Assembly (NCBI GenBank): GCA_009839585.1
Contig: VXPI01000410.1
Location: 1-7,855, forward strand
DNA length: 7,855 bases
Direction: 5' to 3'
DNA from: Gammaproteobacteria bacterium
Lineage (GTDB): Bacteria > Pseudomonadota > Gammaproteobacteria > Arenicellales > Poriferihabitantaceae
Positions 6,875 to 7,855 of this stretch are shown here, one piece after another. The notes under the pieces were generated by a model. That model worked only from the letters and a program-made list of their open reading frames with translations, made no database searches and was not told the origin of the DNA. Position 1 is the stretch's first letter, and every line of letters begins with the position of its first letter. The position numbers were made by a program, and so were the translations under genes.

Positions 6875-7855
6875 GTGAATATGGAAAAAATGCATGCAGT
6901 CTATCTCAAGGGCTATGGAGGATTCGATCAGCTTGAGTACACCGATCAGGCGCCCAAGCCGACTCCCAAATCTGGTGAAGTGCTGGTCAGGGTTCTTGCC
7001 TGTGGAATGAACAACACCGATATCAATACCCGAACCGGATGGTATAACCCGTCCGTAAAAAGTGGCACTGCCGATTGGACGGATGCTGGAGAAGAGACGG
7101 AAAGCAATGGAATGGGTGGCTGGTCCGGTGATATCAAGTTCCCAAGGATTCAGGGTATGGATGTCGCTGGAGTCATTGAGGCTGTAGGCGATGGTATTGC
7201 TCCGGAGAGGGTCGGGCAACGGGTGGTATGCGACCCTTACCTGCATGCACCGGATAGCGAGAATATTCTGGATTCTCTGGGCTTGCTGGGTGCAGAATTT
7301 GACGGTGGTTTTGCCCAGTATCTGTGTTTGCCGGCTGTCAATGCCCTGCCTGTTGCACGGGAATGTCGGCTCAAGGACAGCCAGTTATCGACGCTTCCCT
7401 GTTCGGGGGGTACCGCGATGAACATGCTGTTGCTCGCGGGGGTAGGTCAAGGAGACCGGCTCCTGGTCACAGGCGCTTCGGGAGGGGTGGGCTCATTTCT
7501 GGTGCAGATCGGGAATCTTCTGGGTGCTGAAGTCACGGCAGTTGCCGCAATAGAGAAGCATGCACAGCTTGTTGAGTTAGGAGCAAGCAACACGATTGAC
7601 CGTCATGCAGGTAATCTGGTTACGGTAGCGTTATCGGCCGGAAATGGGGGCGGTTATTCGGTAGTCGCGGATGTTGTAGGGGGCGATGTATTTCCAGCGT
7701 ATCTGGACATGCTCGATAGAGGGGGACGTTACGTGGTGGCTGGTGCCATTGCCGGGCCTATAGTCCAACTGGATTTGCGTACCCTGTATCTAAAGAACCT
7801 CTCGTTTTTTGGCTCAACCATTTATTCGCGGGAAACCATGCCCAGGCTTATGGAA
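6875..7855 (+). CDS. Medium-chain dehydrogenase/reductase, quinone-oxidoreductase-like (3' end cut)
   Basis: This is an NAD(P)-dependent oxidoreductase of the MDR superfamily (COG0604-like, often labelled 'zinc-binding alcohol dehydrogenase'). There are 327 residues in frame to the window edge; relatives are about 350 aa, so little is missing. The N-terminal GroES-like domain includes AVYLKGYGGFDQLEY, GEVLVRVLACGMNNTDINTRTGWY (about residues 34-57) and FPRIQGMDVAGVIEAVG. The Rossmann domain has the dinucleotide-binding GASGGVGS at 200-207. The position that carries the catalytic zinc Cys in classical alcohol dehydrogenases reads CGMNNTD, and no four-Cys structural zinc lobe is seen, so it is probably zinc-independent. 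A loop of about 30 residues, rich in Gly, Trp and acidic residues, follows NTRTGWY. The start is taken as GTG 6875 on spacing from GGAG; ATG 6881 or 6890 are alternatives. The substrate is unknown, and a link to the wall genes is not evident. Confidence 0.88.
   Translation, partial: MNMEKMHAVYLKGYGGFDQLEYTDQAPKPTPKSGEVLVRVLACGMNNTDINTRTGWYNPSVKSGTADWTDAGEETESNGMGGWSGDIKFPRIQGMDVAGVIEAVGDGIAPERVGQRVVCDPYLHAPDSENILDSLGLLGAEFDGGFAQYLCLPAVNALPVARECRLKDSQLSTLPCSGGTAMNMLLLAGVGQGDRLLVTGASGGVGSFLVQIGNLLGAEVTAVAAIEKHAQLVELGASNTIDRHAGNLVTVALSAGNGGGYSVVADVVGGDVFPAYLDMLDRGGRYVVAGAIAGPIVQLDLRTLYLKNLSFFGSTIYSRETMPRLME

Noticed and set aside
6833..7246. Antisense open frame of 137 codons opposite the dehydrogenase N-terminus.
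   Set aside because: The + strand encodes a clear MDR GroES-like domain there, and the antisense product has no family features.

Overview
The window carries a bacterial cell-wall elongation (elongasome) gene cluster, all on the + strand, followed by two metabolic-type genes. The proteins resemble gammaproteobacterial MreB, MreC, MreD, PBP2, RodA and MltB, and the base composition looks close to 50% GC by eye. The gene order mreB-mreC-mreD-mrdA-rodA-mltB as one run is known from several beta- and gammaproteobacterial lineages, whereas E. coli keeps mreBCD and mrdAB at separate loci. I therefore read this as a chromosomal segment of a non-enteric gammaproteobacterium. The genus cannot be told from the sequence alone.

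Layout: bases 1-702 hold the 3' two thirds of mreB, cut by the window edge. A 150-base spacer (703-852) with a possible stem-loop precedes mreC (853-1710). From there the genes are packed tightly. mreD overlaps the end of mreC by 11 bases, mrdA (PBP2) overlaps mreD by one base, rodA starts 7 bases after mrdA, and mltB starts 8-14 bases after rodA. After 26 bases comes a HAD-superfamily hydrolase (6213-6836). After another 38 bases comes a medium-chain dehydrogenase/reductase of the quinone-oxidoreductase type, which runs off the right edge.

How the genes work together: MreB filaments under the inner membrane organise the complex. MreC and MreD link them to the synthases. RodA polymerises glycan strands from lipid II and PBP2 cross-links them. 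MltB, a lytic transglycosylase, cuts glycan strands, so synthesis and cleavage are encoded in one transcription unit. The HAD hydrolase and the dehydrogenase have no evident link to wall growth and may simply be downstream neighbours.

No mobile elements, RNA genes, CRISPR arrays or clear terminators were seen. I did not find a new multi-gene system. The points most worth a second look are a HAD protein with altered motifs I and II, a probable Cys3-His zinc site in PBP2, and an ambiguous lipoprotein or secreted signal in MltB.
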